A stretch of 40,002 bases of DNA from Treponema sp. GTDB lineage: Bacteria; Spirochaetota; Spirochaetia; Treponematales; Treponemataceae. Under the pieces are notes generated by a model. It worked only from the letters and a program-made list of their open reading frames with translations. It did not search any database and was not told the origin of the DNA. Position 1 is the first letter of the stretch. Each line of letters starts with the position of its first letter. Below are positions 17,709 through 27,100 of the stretch, one piece after another. Location of the stretch: positions 1 through 40,002 of the forward strand of contig JAILRG010000140.1 of assembly GCA_024698325.1 (NCBI GenBank). Direction: 5' to 3'. A program made the translations under genes and the position numbers.

Positions 17709-19460
17709 TTAGAACTGGAACTTTACAAGTAACGCGGCACTGCCGCTTTCTTTCTTGTAGGCGCTATGCGCATACGTTCGCGTCGTGTTCGCACACAATT
17801 TTACAATATCGTTGACTTCAAGCGCAAGCCGAAGCGCACCTGACACCCGAACGGCCAAACCGGCGCCTACATCGGGAGCCTTGTCGCTGTCTTTGCCAAG
17901 CGCCTGCTTCCAGCCGACAGAAACGGTGCACCTGTCAGCGGAACTCTGGTAGACGGCTGACAGGCACAGGGCATGCTTCTCGCACAATGCAGGCACATCC
18001 ATCCAGTGCGCTTCCCAAACGGCGGTCCAGGCGATGCTCTTCCAGTCAAAGCTGATTCCGGTTTTAGTCGCAAGGTCGGTGCGGTTTTCCTGCGAGAAAC
18101 AATACAGTCCGCTCGCCGCGTCGTAGTCTTCCGTGTAAGAAACAGTCCACACGCCGTTTTCGAACGCCGTCTTCCGCAGCTCGGCCGCTGCATCGAAAGT
18201 CAGGGACTCAAACAGCGGAACTGAAAGCGCCGTCTTTCCGTACCAGTCTGTCGTCTCGGAGGGCAGCACATTCAGATAGCTGTAGCGGTACAGTTTTTCC
18301 AGCTCCCGGAGCGTCTGCTGCCGGCTTTCAAGGCCGCCTTCCAGCGACAGCGTAACATCCCGGTTAGAGCTTTCATCAAAGGGAATAAACAAATCGGTGC
18401 CGACTGTAAACGGCGCGACAAGCGCAGGCTTTCCCAAAGCGCTGCCAACGACGATGCCGGTTTTTCCGCGAATGACGACGTGCCTGGTTGTAATCGCAGC
18501 ATTCAGGTCAAACTCGCCGCGGTGCGTCGCATTGCGGTACGTAGAGCCATCATACGTATACAGATTGCTTCCGTCGCCGAGGTTTACCTGCAGCTGATAC
18601 GAGGAGGCAAATCCTGCAGCAAACAAATCGTTCTTCCAGCCAAAGCCAAAATGCGGCTGAACATCCAGACTGATGGTGTGAGCCGCCACGTCGTCCAGCG
18701 CCTCACTGGCAGAAGTTTTCGAAGACTCTGTGCTGGTTCCGCCAAAGCGGTTATACCAGTGAGCGCCGCCGCCGAGGTTGATGAACCAGCCATGCGGCAA
18801 AAGGAACGTAGAATCCTCTGTAAGCGAAATAGTATGGTTTACCATGTCGAAGTAAGGCGCAGAAAGCGACTGTAGCCCGTAATCAGCAGTGTCGTAGGAA
18901 GCTGAGAACGTGTTTTTTGTATGATCGGTATGCAGCGATTGCACGGCTCCAACCGCAGTCGTACGGGCAAAAAAGCCGTCCTTTGCCTTGTTGCTTGCAA
19001 AATCCTCGGCGCTCCGGTGATTAAACGTAAGGCTGAACGGGGCATCGCCTGTCGCCCGGTAAATGGCAAAATCACCCAGAAACAGGAACGGAAAGCCGCC
19101 GCCAATCTGACCTTCGGCATACACGTTCTTTTCTGCACTCACGCTGCCAGAGTACACTGTTGACGGAGCTGCAGCCTGAGGCTCGGGCTTTTCCAGCGAC
19201 GGAAGCTCGATAACGCCGCTGTCGGCACTCGGAAGGACAACGCTGTAGTCGGGAATTGCCTCTTTTCCGGCTGTAAGCGTGTCTCCAGTTACAACTGTCG
19301 TCACATCAGGAAGCTCGATTTTCTCTTCTGTCGCGCCCTGTGCCACGATGACAGAAAGGCTTCCGCAGACAACGCAGAAGACGCAGACGCACAGCTTGCT
19401 AATCTGCGAAACCACGCGCGCATTGCGGGACGTTTCGTTGCGATTCAGTCTTCTAGTCAT
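17709..19460 (-). CDS. Outer-membrane beta-barrel protein with a TonB-box-like N-terminus
   Basis: 583 residues. A signal peptide (hydrophobic about 24-42) is followed by an unusual linker (about 45-110) with ATEEKIELPDVTTVVTGD and two further acidic-hydrophobic repeats (DYSVVLP, VIELP), rich in Pro. From about 115 to the end the protein is alternating beta strands with many aromatic residues and ends in KFQF, a terminal Phe as in outer-membrane barrels. The DVTTVV-type stretch resembles a TonB box; no plug domain is obvious. Next to the ExbB-ExbD-TonB genes, a Ton-energised uptake role is an inference. It starts 4 bases after the TPR gene's stop and uses a GGGAG site overlapping that stop. 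Confidence 0.7.
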   Translation of the reverse strand: MTRRLNRNETSRNARVVSQISKLCVCVFCVVCGSLSVIVAQGATEEKIELPDVTTVVTGDTLTAGKEAIPDYSVVLPSADSGVIELPSLEKPEPQAAAPSTVYSGSVSAEKNVYAEGQIGGGFPFLFLGDFAIYRATGDAPFSLTFNHRSAEDFASNKAKDGFFARTTAVGAVQSLHTDHTKNTFSASYDTADYGLQSLSAPYFDMVNHTISLTEDSTFLLPHGWFINLGGGAHWYNRFGGTSTESSKTSASEALDDVAAHTISLDVQPHFGFGWKNDLFAAGFASSYQLQVNLGDGSNLYTYDGSTYRNATHRGEFDLNAAITTRHVVIRGKTGIVVGSALGKPALVAPFTVGTDLFIPFDESSNRDVTLSLEGGLESRQQTLRELEKLYRYSYLNVLPSETTDWYGKTALSVPLFESLTFDAAAELRKTAFENGVWTVSYTEDYDAASGLYCFSQENRTDLATKTGISFDWKSIAWTAVWEAHWMDVPALCEKHALCLSAVYQSSADRCTVSVGWKQALGKDSDKAPDVGAGLAVRVSGALRLALEVNDIVKLCANTTRTYAHSAYKKESGSAALLVKFQF

Positions 19461-19464
19461 ATTC

Positions 19465-22398
19465 TTATTCTCCCTGTTCTACGATGTTCTTTGCGGCTTC
19501 GACAAACCGGCTTTTGGGATACAACTGCTCCAGCTGCTTTGCTGTCGCCCGGGCATCCCCGTATCTTCTTGCAGCGTCAAACGCTTCTACAGCGCCGTAA
19601 AGCGCCTGGCTCGAGGCATTGTCGTCCCCGGCACTGCGCGCATAGCCGGCAGCCTGCAGGTACAGTTCCGCCGCACGGGTATTTTCAGACTGCTCGCGCA
19701 GATACTTTGCGACAATCAGCGCATTCTGAGCGGCTCCTGCCGCCTCGTCAGGCAGATTTTTTACCTGCACGGAAAGCAGTGCCTCCGAAAGTGATGCCGC
19801 ACGCTGCTTGTAAATGGCGCTTCCAGCCCACATGACGGCAAGTTCCGTACCGGCAACGCGCCCGTCTCTGGTGCGCGTCTTTCCCAGCCGCTCGTATTCC
19901 TGCTCCTTGGCAGCTGTCGGCTCGTCGTAGCCTAACTCCAGCTTATGAAGCTCATCAATTGCCAGCGCGATGCCGTCGTTCTCTGCCTGCTCACCGTAAC
20001 CGTCCAGAAGCTTCTGCGCAAACGAAATTGCCTTCTGATAGTCGCGCTGATTTTTATACAGCTCCATCAGATTTTTTTCCGCGCTGTACTTGTACGGGCT
20101 GGGAAACGACAGATTATCGACCTGCTGATAGTACAAAATCGCCCTGTCAGCATCTCCGGTTCGCACCAGAGAACCTGCGGAGAAAAAGCGCGCCGCATCA
20201 AAGAACTGGCCGCCGCTTCCCCACTTTCTGCAGTATTCATCAAACAGGGAAACCGCATCCGCATAGCGCTCTGAGGAATACGCAAGCTCTCCGCGACGGT
20301 AGGCGGCTTCTTCTGCAAGCGTGCCGGCGGCTTTTTCCCGTGCAAGCGCGGCGTAGGTTTTGTCCGCGGCCGCAAAATCTTTTTTCTGCGCCTGTATCTG
20401 CGCGGTCTTATACCGGCACTGCCAGGCAAATTCCGTGCGGCCGGATGCATACGGCAAAAGCACTGCAAGCGCCTTATCATACTGGGCGGCATCCGTGTAA
20501 ACGCCGGCGCACAACAGCACGGCTTCCTGCTTCTGGCTGTCGTTCTGCGCGGCACGAATCGCTTCTTCTGCCAGCGGAAAGGCCTGGCTGTAGGAACCGG
20601 CCTGCACCGACGAGCGGGCTGCCGTCATAAGCGCAAGGAAGCGCAGCTGATGCGTCCGGGATGTACGGTCGGAAATAAATGCCGTAAGCGTTGCGTATGC
20701 CGCGCGGTAGTCACCGGAACGGTACTGCGCATATCCTGAGTAAAAACGGGCATAGGGCACATACGTGCTGTCGAGGGAACCGGCTGCAAGGCTTTTCGCA
20801 AAGTATGCAGACGCTTCTTTCCACTGCCGGCGGTTAAAGGCTGCAAGCGCCGAAAGATATGCGGCCTCAGCTCCAGTCGCTTTACCCGCCTGGGTAGAAG
20901 CGCTCACCATGTAGCCGCCGTTCATCAGTGACTTTACATAATCGAGCGTGCCGTCATTATCAAGCGCGCCCTGCTCGCCAAGCGCGTAAAAAAGAACGTC
21001 TGCATCATGCAGGCGGCCGTCGTGGGCAAGCGCACGCGCGTACAGCGTCTGAAAGGCAATATCATCTTTTAGAGAAGCGATGAGACGCTGCTGCTGTTCG
21101 ATAAATGCGCACGCATCGCTGTAGGCTCCCGTCTGATACAGCGAAACCGCCTTCCAGTATGCCGCTGAATGCAAAACAGCAGCAGGCCCCGCTGCCAGCG
21201 CCGCATCCGCCTGGGCCGCGCAGTTTTTCCAGTCACCGGAAAGGCCGTAAAAGCGAGCTCTGGCAGCGCAGACGGTACCAAACAGCGGATTTGAGGAAGC
21301 AGGATTTTTTGCACCAACGCGCTCATCGAATGCTTCCAGCACTTCTTTTGCCGTTTTGCCACCGGCCGATTCCAGCTCCATGCGGTAGAGCGCCGTCAGA
21401 ATCAGAATACGGTCGGCTTTTTCCGCGTCTTTTTCGGCGCACAGCCGGGCGGCACGCTCCGTCTCCGCAAAATACCGGGATGCTTTCTCGCCGTCTTTTG
21501 CAGAAAACGCATCTATCGAAAGCCTGAGCCAGAACTCAGCTAAAAGCTCCGGGTACAAAGAAAGCCGCTCCTCCGCCTGTTTTAGGAGCGAGCCGGGTTC
21601 TTCACCGACTTCGCGGCGGTGCGCGCTGGAAACAGCATACGCTTTCTGCATGGCTTCTGCCGCAAGATTTGCGCTGGCAGAAGAAAGCACCGCACAGTAG
21701 CGGCTGTACGCGCCCTTAAAGTCACCGGTGCCGCTGGCGGCATCCCCGGAAGCAAGCATAATCCGGAAGCGCACGTCCTCTGTAAACGGCGCTTTTTCAA
21801 AACGTGCTGCAAGCGAGGCTGCCTCTTTGTAGCGGGAAAGCGCAAGCAGCGCAGAAAGCTGGCTGACAGCGGCTTTTTCGTAATCAGCGCCCGCATACTG
21901 CGTTCCATGCGAAAGCACATAGGCGTACAGCGGCCGGGCTTTTTCAAACTCACCAAGAGAAAACCATGCATTTCCTGCATAAAACAGCGAATAGGCATAG
22001 TACACGGAGGATTCGGGGCTGTCCTTTGCCGCTACAGCGCTCTCTAAAAACAGCGAAAGCGCTTTCTTCCAGTCGCTTCTGTCGACAGCGATGCGTCCGA
22101 GCCAGTATGCGCGGGCTGCAGTAAGGTCCTGCGTATCGGGCGTTACTGCCAGCAGGGAGGCTTCCGCCTCTTCAATTCTGCCCATGCGGTACAGGCTTTC
22201 TCCTTTATACACGGCGGCACGCACTGCGGCCGGACTGTTCGGGCTGGTGCGGAGAATTTCATTTGCAGAACGCACGACTCCCGGATAAAAACCATTTTTG
22301 TAGTCAGCATCCAGGGAAGAACTTAAGGAAGCTGTGTCTGCTGCCAGCCGGAACGTAAAAAGCAGCAGAACGGCACAGACTCTTACAGACTGTTTCAT
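19465..22398 (-). CDS. Large secreted TPR-repeat protein
   Basis: 977 residues with a signal peptide (MKQSVRVCAVLLLFTFRLAA). The rest is almost entirely helical tetratricopeptide-like repeats, with A-x-Y-x-x-G and Y-A-x-A-x-x-L-x motifs from about 30 to 960, rich in Ala, Ser and Tyr. It forms a solenoid in the periplasm or on the outer-membrane inner face. It is placed between the unknown secreted protein and the barrel gene, with a 4-base gap to the latter, so all three are likely co-transcribed. It probably binds or assembles the barrel or its cargo; no enzyme motif is visible. Confidence 0.85.
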   Translation of the reverse strand: MKQSVRVCAVLLLFTFRLAADTASLSSSLDADYKNGFYPGVVRSANEILRTSPNSPAAVRAAVYKGESLYRMGRIEEAEASLLAVTPDTQDLTAARAYWLGRIAVDRSDWKKALSLFLESAVAAKDSPESSVYYAYSLFYAGNAWFSLGEFEKARPLYAYVLSHGTQYAGADYEKAAVSQLSALLALSRYKEAASLAARFEKAPFTEDVRFRIMLASGDAASGTGDFKGAYSRYCAVLSSASANLAAEAMQKAYAVSSAHRREVGEEPGSLLKQAEERLSLYPELLAEFWLRLSIDAFSAKDGEKASRYFAETERAARLCAEKDAEKADRILILTALYRMELESAGGKTAKEVLEAFDERVGAKNPASSNPLFGTVCAARARFYGLSGDWKNCAAQADAALAAGPAAVLHSAAYWKAVSLYQTGAYSDACAFIEQQQRLIASLKDDIAFQTLYARALAHDGRLHDADVLFYALGEQGALDNDGTLDYVKSLMNGGYMVSASTQAGKATGAEAAYLSALAAFNRRQWKEASAYFAKSLAAGSLDSTYVPYARFYSGYAQYRSGDYRAAYATLTAFISDRTSRTHQLRFLALMTAARSSVQAGSYSQAFPLAEEAIRAAQNDSQKQEAVLLCAGVYTDAAQYDKALAVLLPYASGRTEFAWQCRYKTAQIQAQKKDFAAADKTYAALAREKAAGTLAEEAAYRRGELAYSSERYADAVSLFDEYCRKWGSGGQFFDAARFFSAGSLVRTGDADRAILYYQQVDNLSFPSPYKYSAEKNLMELYKNQRDYQKAISFAQKLLDGYGEQAENDGIALAIDELHKLELGYDEPTAAKEQEYERLGKTRTRDGRVAGTELAVMWAGSAIYKQRAASLSEALLSVQVKNLPDEAAGAAQNALIVAKYLREQSENTRAAELYLQAAGYARSAGDDNASSQALYGAVEAFDAARRYGDARATAKQLEQLYPKSRFVEAAKNIVEQGE

Positions 22399-22428
22399 AT
22401 TTTTTCTCCAGATTCCTTTGTAAAATCT

Positions 22429-23874
22429 TTATTGAGGAAAAAAGTTACGGGAAGTAAGCACCCGCGACAGGTACACAAAGCTGTTTTTGTATCTGTCGAC
22501 AAATTCGTAAAAATTCACCTCTTTGCCGTTTTCAAACACAACGCAGCGAAACTGTCCGTGCTGATTAAAATAGGGGAAAACAATCGCCGTGTGGTCAAAT
22601 TTATAGATTTCCGGCGTTTTTCCGTTTGCAGGATACTGACGGCGCACTGCCACCAGGTAACAGTACGTGGGATTTGTCACTGCAAGCGTATACAAGAGGG
22701 GGCGAAGGCGTGCAATCTGGTAGCCGGTATTATCGACATAGCCGACAACCTGCTCCACGGAAGGAGCGGCAATCGCGCGCTCACCGGCAGTTGCATCAGG
22801 AACGACTGACAGCACGCCGTTAAACGGCTCCACCGTCACATCCATGCCGGAATTATTGTACAGGTACGTTTTCTTTGTCTGCGCAGAAAGGCGCGCTGCC
22901 GCCAGATTGCGGTTCCAGTCGAGCATAAAATACGTAGCCTCGCCTTCTGTGCTGTTTCTGCCGTTATTCACGATACCGGCATAGCTTACCGGATTCAAAT
23001 CAACGGTTGAACGCACCAGCGGCGCAAGGTAGGTGCCACTGCCAGCAAGCGGCTCGACAAGGCCATCGATAATCCACTTTAAAAAACCCGCCTCTGAAAG
23101 CGAAACGCGGTTCTGATATTTTTCTTCGTCGGAGACAGTGCGCGGCTTTCCGTCAGAAATGCGCACGGGGTTTCCGTTTTCGTCATATGCGGCATCAGCT
23201 TCGTAAACAATGCGGGAAAGATTCTTTCTGATTACGCCAATCATCTGCAGGTTATCGTGATACTGCCCGGTCTGTATGTCTGCATACTGCCAGGGGAGCG
23301 TTTTTCCGGTAAGGCGCAGAAGCTCTGCAAGCGACATGCGGTACAGCTTTTCGAACGGAAGGCCAAGCGGAACTCCGCGGGCGACAAAGCATCCGTCGAT
23401 GATAAAGTCCGCACGGGCAGACTTCCGGTCAGGCGTAAAACGCACATAGACGTCATTGTTTTCTGTGATATACCAGACGAGGCTCTGCGGATTTCCGCTT
23501 GCACTGTCGCGGAACAGCACCCAGGAACCACAGGCATCCCCCGGATATGCAAGGACATCCCGGCGGCTCGTTCCGTGCTCGGTGTAGACATCCATCTGCT
23601 GCTCAACGCCGGGAGCTACGATAATGGCAAAATTGCTGCTCGTTTCTTCCATGCGCACCTGAAAGAGAGCGCCGATATTGTTTTCGTGCAGCTCGCTGTG
23701 CGTTTCGCGGACGGCATCCAGGGGCGCGGTAAACCAGCGTTCCGAAAGCGTTGCGCGGATTTCCGCAGAATCGGGCACCCCCAGCCGGTTAAATTCAGCA
23801 GAGAGTGGCTGCAAAAAACCTGTCAGCAGGAAGGAAAAGAGGCCAAAAAAAGTAAATCGCATTTTTACACACAT
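22429..23874 (-). CDS. Secreted protein of unknown function, first gene of the barrel operon
   Basis: About 481 residues from ATG 23874; a GTG at 23895 and an ATG at 23862 are other possible starts, and no clear Shine-Dalgarno decides between them. It has a signal peptide (MRFTFFGLFSFLLTGF then PLSA). I do not recognise the family. The mature part is mixed alpha and beta, with WFTAPLDAVRETHSE near the start, GSWVLFRDSASG and NDVYVRFTPDR in the middle, and TEGEATYFMLDWNRN and YCYLVAVRRQYPANG near the end. It lies 30 bases before the big TPR gene on the same strand and probably works with it at the envelope. Confidence 0.7.
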   Translation of the reverse strand: MCVKMRFTFFGLFSFLLTGFLQPLSAEFNRLGVPDSAEIRATLSERWFTAPLDAVRETHSELHENNIGALFQVRMEETSSNFAIIVAPGVEQQMDVYTEHGTSRRDVLAYPGDACGSWVLFRDSASGNPQSLVWYITENNDVYVRFTPDRKSARADFIIDGCFVARGVPLGLPFEKLYRMSLAELLRLTGKTLPWQYADIQTGQYHDNLQMIGVIRKNLSRIVYEADAAYDENGNPVRISDGKPRTVSDEEKYQNRVSLSEAGFLKWIIDGLVEPLAGSGTYLAPLVRSTVDLNPVSYAGIVNNGRNSTEGEATYFMLDWNRNLAAARLSAQTKKTYLYNNSGMDVTVEPFNGVLSVVPDATAGERAIAAPSVEQVVGYVDNTGYQIARLRPLLYTLAVTNPTYCYLVAVRRQYPANGKTPEIYKFDHTAIVFPYFNQHGQFRCVVFENGKEVNFYEFVDRYKNSFVYLSRVLTSRNFFPQ

Positions 23875-24120
23875 AATCACTTTCTTTATCGGCACTTTTC
23901 CCCCGGCCTATGAGCAGTTTGACTTTAGGGCCGCCAGCCAAAGGCAGACATACTCGAAAGCGCCTGTCCCCCTCAAGCTATCGGAAGCAACAGAAGAACT
24001 GACAGCAGCGCCGACAGCCGGCGCAACCAGCTCTCATGCTGAAGCGGCACCCGGCATATCGGCAGCACCAACATGCTGCCACTAGCCGATACAGCCCGCT
24101 ACATCCAGATTCCGACCGCA
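23875..24120 (-). other. Structured non-coding leader before the 23874 gene
   Basis: No convincing gene is present in these 246 bases. Two clean hairpins stand out: GCGCCG/CGGCGC (24008-24024) and GGCAGCA/TGCTGCC with a 6-base loop (24061-24080), the second flanked by ATC and GAT pairs. They may be a structured 5' leader on the minus strand. I see no strong sigma70 promoter. Confidence 0.4.
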
Positions 24121-24166
24121 AAAAAAAGCCGCAGCTTCAGCATTTCACCGAAACTGCGGCATTTTT
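24121..24166 (-). terminator. Intrinsic terminator after the dehydratase/activase gene
   Basis: Minus strand: GCCGCAG (24060-24054 region, i.e. plus-strand CTGCGGC at 24154-24160) pairs with CTGCGGC (plus-strand GCCGCAG at 24128-24134), followed by U7 (24127-24121). It lies 30 bases past the stop at 24191. Confidence 0.85.
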
Positions 24167-24190
24167 GGTATGCCTCCGAGAGGGGCTTTA

Positions 24191-27100
24191 TCAGCTTACC
24201 TCTGCGGTAGCGGCCGGAACCGCATTCTTTGCATCAACAGGATCGTCGTCCAGGAACTGAGCGCCGCCTGCAGCATAGTGAATTTCCGGCTCTACATCGC
24301 CTTTCGGCGTCCAGATTTTGCCGTTTTTCTTCTCGTCGGGGTGATTTCCCACCGGAGCGTTAGAAAGCAAGAGCTTTAAGCGGTTCAACTGGTTTACTTC
24401 GCTTGAACCCGGGTCGTAGTCAATGGCCGCGATGTTTGACTGCGGATAGCGGCGGCGCAGCTCCTTAATCATGCCCTTACCGGTAACATGATTCGGCAGA
24501 CACGCAAACGGCTGTACGCAGGCAATGCTCGGAGTTCCCGAGTGAATCAGCTCGACCATCTCGGCAGTAAGGAACCAGCCTTCGCCGGTGATGTTACCCA
24601 GCTGCACGATGTCGTTCACACCTTCCATAAGCTCGTAGATTGAAGACGGCGGCGTAAAGCGGCGGCTCTTTCTAAGCACGCGCTTCATATAGCTCCGGTA
24701 GCGTTCCAGGAACCATACGAGCATTTTTGCATTGCGCTCAGTCTTCTTGGGGAAGGCCAGCTCTTCGTGACGGAAAATGCCGGTACTGAACGTGTAGAAC
24801 AGGAAGTCTGCCAGATCCGGCATGACGCATTCTGCTCCCTCACGCTCAATCACGTTCACGATGTCGTTGTTCGCCGTCGGATGGAATTTGACGAGGATTT
24901 CGCCAACAACACCGACGCGCGGCTTTTTAACCGGAAGAAGCGGCAGGCGGTCAAAGTCACGCACAATGCCCTTCAAGAGCTTGCGGTACTTGAACACGGA
25001 AAGAGATTCCAGCTGCTTAAGCGCACGGCCGTTCCACTTTTCGTAGAGGGCGTTTGCACTGCCCGGCACTGCCTCATACGGGCGGGTGCGGTACAGCACG
25101 CGCATCAACAGGTCGCCTGTCATAAGCGCCATCATCGCACGGTGCAAAAGGCCGGGCGTAATCTTAAAGCCCGGGTTGTCCTCAAAGCCCTGCGCAGAAA
25201 GGCTGATGACCGGAATGTGTCCCCAACCGGCATCCTGCAGCGCACGGCGGATAAAGCCGATGTAGTTTGTCGCACGGCAGCCGCCGCCCGTCTGGGTAAT
25301 CATCAGGCTTACGTGGTCAAGGTCGTATTTTCCGCTTTCGAGGGCGGCAATCATCTGACCTGCCACCAGAATTGACGGATAGCAGGCGTCGTTGTTTACA
25401 AACTTAAGGCCAGTTTCCACTGCCACCGGATCCACTGCATCCAGCACCACAAAGTTGTAGCCGGAGTTCTGGAAGGCGCGCTGCACCAGCCTAAAGTGAA
25501 TCGGGCTCATCTGGGGCGCGATAATCGTGTGGCTGTACTTCATCTCCTTGGTGAAGACCTGCCGCTGGTAGGCAGCGGATTTTACCACCGGCTTGTGGTA
25601 GTTGCGCTGGCGCTCCTTAACGGCAGCAATCAGGGAGCGGATGCGGATGCGGACGGCACCCAGGTTGCTTCCCTCATCAATCTTAATCAGGGTGTACATG
25701 CGTCCCTTCGACTTCATGATTTCGTCCACCTGGTCGGCTGTTACCGCGTCAAGGCCGCAGCCGAAGCTTGTCAGCTGCACCAGCTCCAGGTTGGGCATGA
25801 GCGAAGTAAAGCTTGCCGCGCGATAGAGGCGGTTGTGGTAAGTCCACTGGTCGATAATGCGAAGCGGGCGCTCGATTGAGCCGAGCTGCGCAATGGAGTC
25901 CTCGGTAAAGACCGCAAGTCCCAGCCCGTGAATCATCTCCGGAATACCATGGTTGATTTCCGGGTCAAGGTGGTAGGGGCGGCCTGAAAGCACGATGCCG
26001 TTGGCGCCCATGCGGATGATTTCCTCCAGAGCCTCCTCACCGGCAGCATGCACGTCCTTGCGGTACTGCTCCTGCTCTTTCCATGCGGCGTCTACCGCAA
26101 CGGCAACCTGCGCTGTCGTAATCTGGGGGAAATGCTTGTGCATCTCCTCATACAGACGCTCTGCAAGGCGCGGCTTGTCGTAAATCGGCAGGAAGGGATT
26201 CATAAAGAGAATTGAATCATCCTGGCGCAGGGCATCGATATTGTTCCGCAGCACCTCAGGGTAGCTGGTGACAATCGGGCAGTTGTAGTGGTTTCCCGCG
26301 CCTGCGTCTTCGGTAATTTCATACGGAGCGCAGGGGTAGAAAATGAACTTAACGCCGCTCTTAATCAGAGACTCGATGTGGCCGTGGCTTATTTTGCCCG
26401 GGTAGCAGACCGACTCTGAGGGAATGGACTCAATGCCCTTCTCGTAGACGGCACGGTTAGAGCGCGGGCTTATGCGCACGCGGAAACCAAGCTTGGTAAA
26501 GAAAGTGAACCACAGGGGATAGTTTTCGTACATGTTGAGGACGCGGGGTATTCCCACGTCACCGAGCGGTGCGTCTTCTGCGCGGAGCGGCACATAGTGC
26601 TGGAAAAGGCGCTTGTACTTCCAGGCAAAGAGGTTGGGAAGCTCGCGGGGCTGGTATTCGTCTACGCCGGTATTCTTCTTGTTGCTTGCGTCCACAACAG
26701 AGGCTTTCTGCTCGCCTTCCAGCGGCGGAAGCTCGGCACCGCGCTCACAGCGGTTACCGGTAACAAAGCGGCGCACGGTGCGGCCACTTTCGTCGCCTTC
26801 TGTCGTAAAGGTATTGATAGTCAAAAGACAGTTGTTCTGGCACTTGCCGCATCTCCGCAGCTCCAAATCCACGTGGAAGTTTTCCAGCTGCTCCAGGCTT
26901 GCAATGTTTGAAAGCACCTTGGGCCGAACCCAGCCTTTTTCCTGACCGGGCGTGGGGGCAGTAATGTCCAGCCACTGGTCGTGTGCGATAAGCGCAGAAC
27001 CGTAGGCGCCCATAAGGCCTGCCACGTCGGGGCGGAAGACTTCGACGCCCGCAATTTTTTCGAAAGCCCGGAGCACGGCATCGTTGTTAAAGGTACCGCC

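Noticed and set aside
23678..24085. Ala/Pro/Thr-rich plus-strand frame before the barrel operon
   Set aside because: It overlaps the opposite gene, has no start site, and its low complexity comes from GC-rich hairpins.
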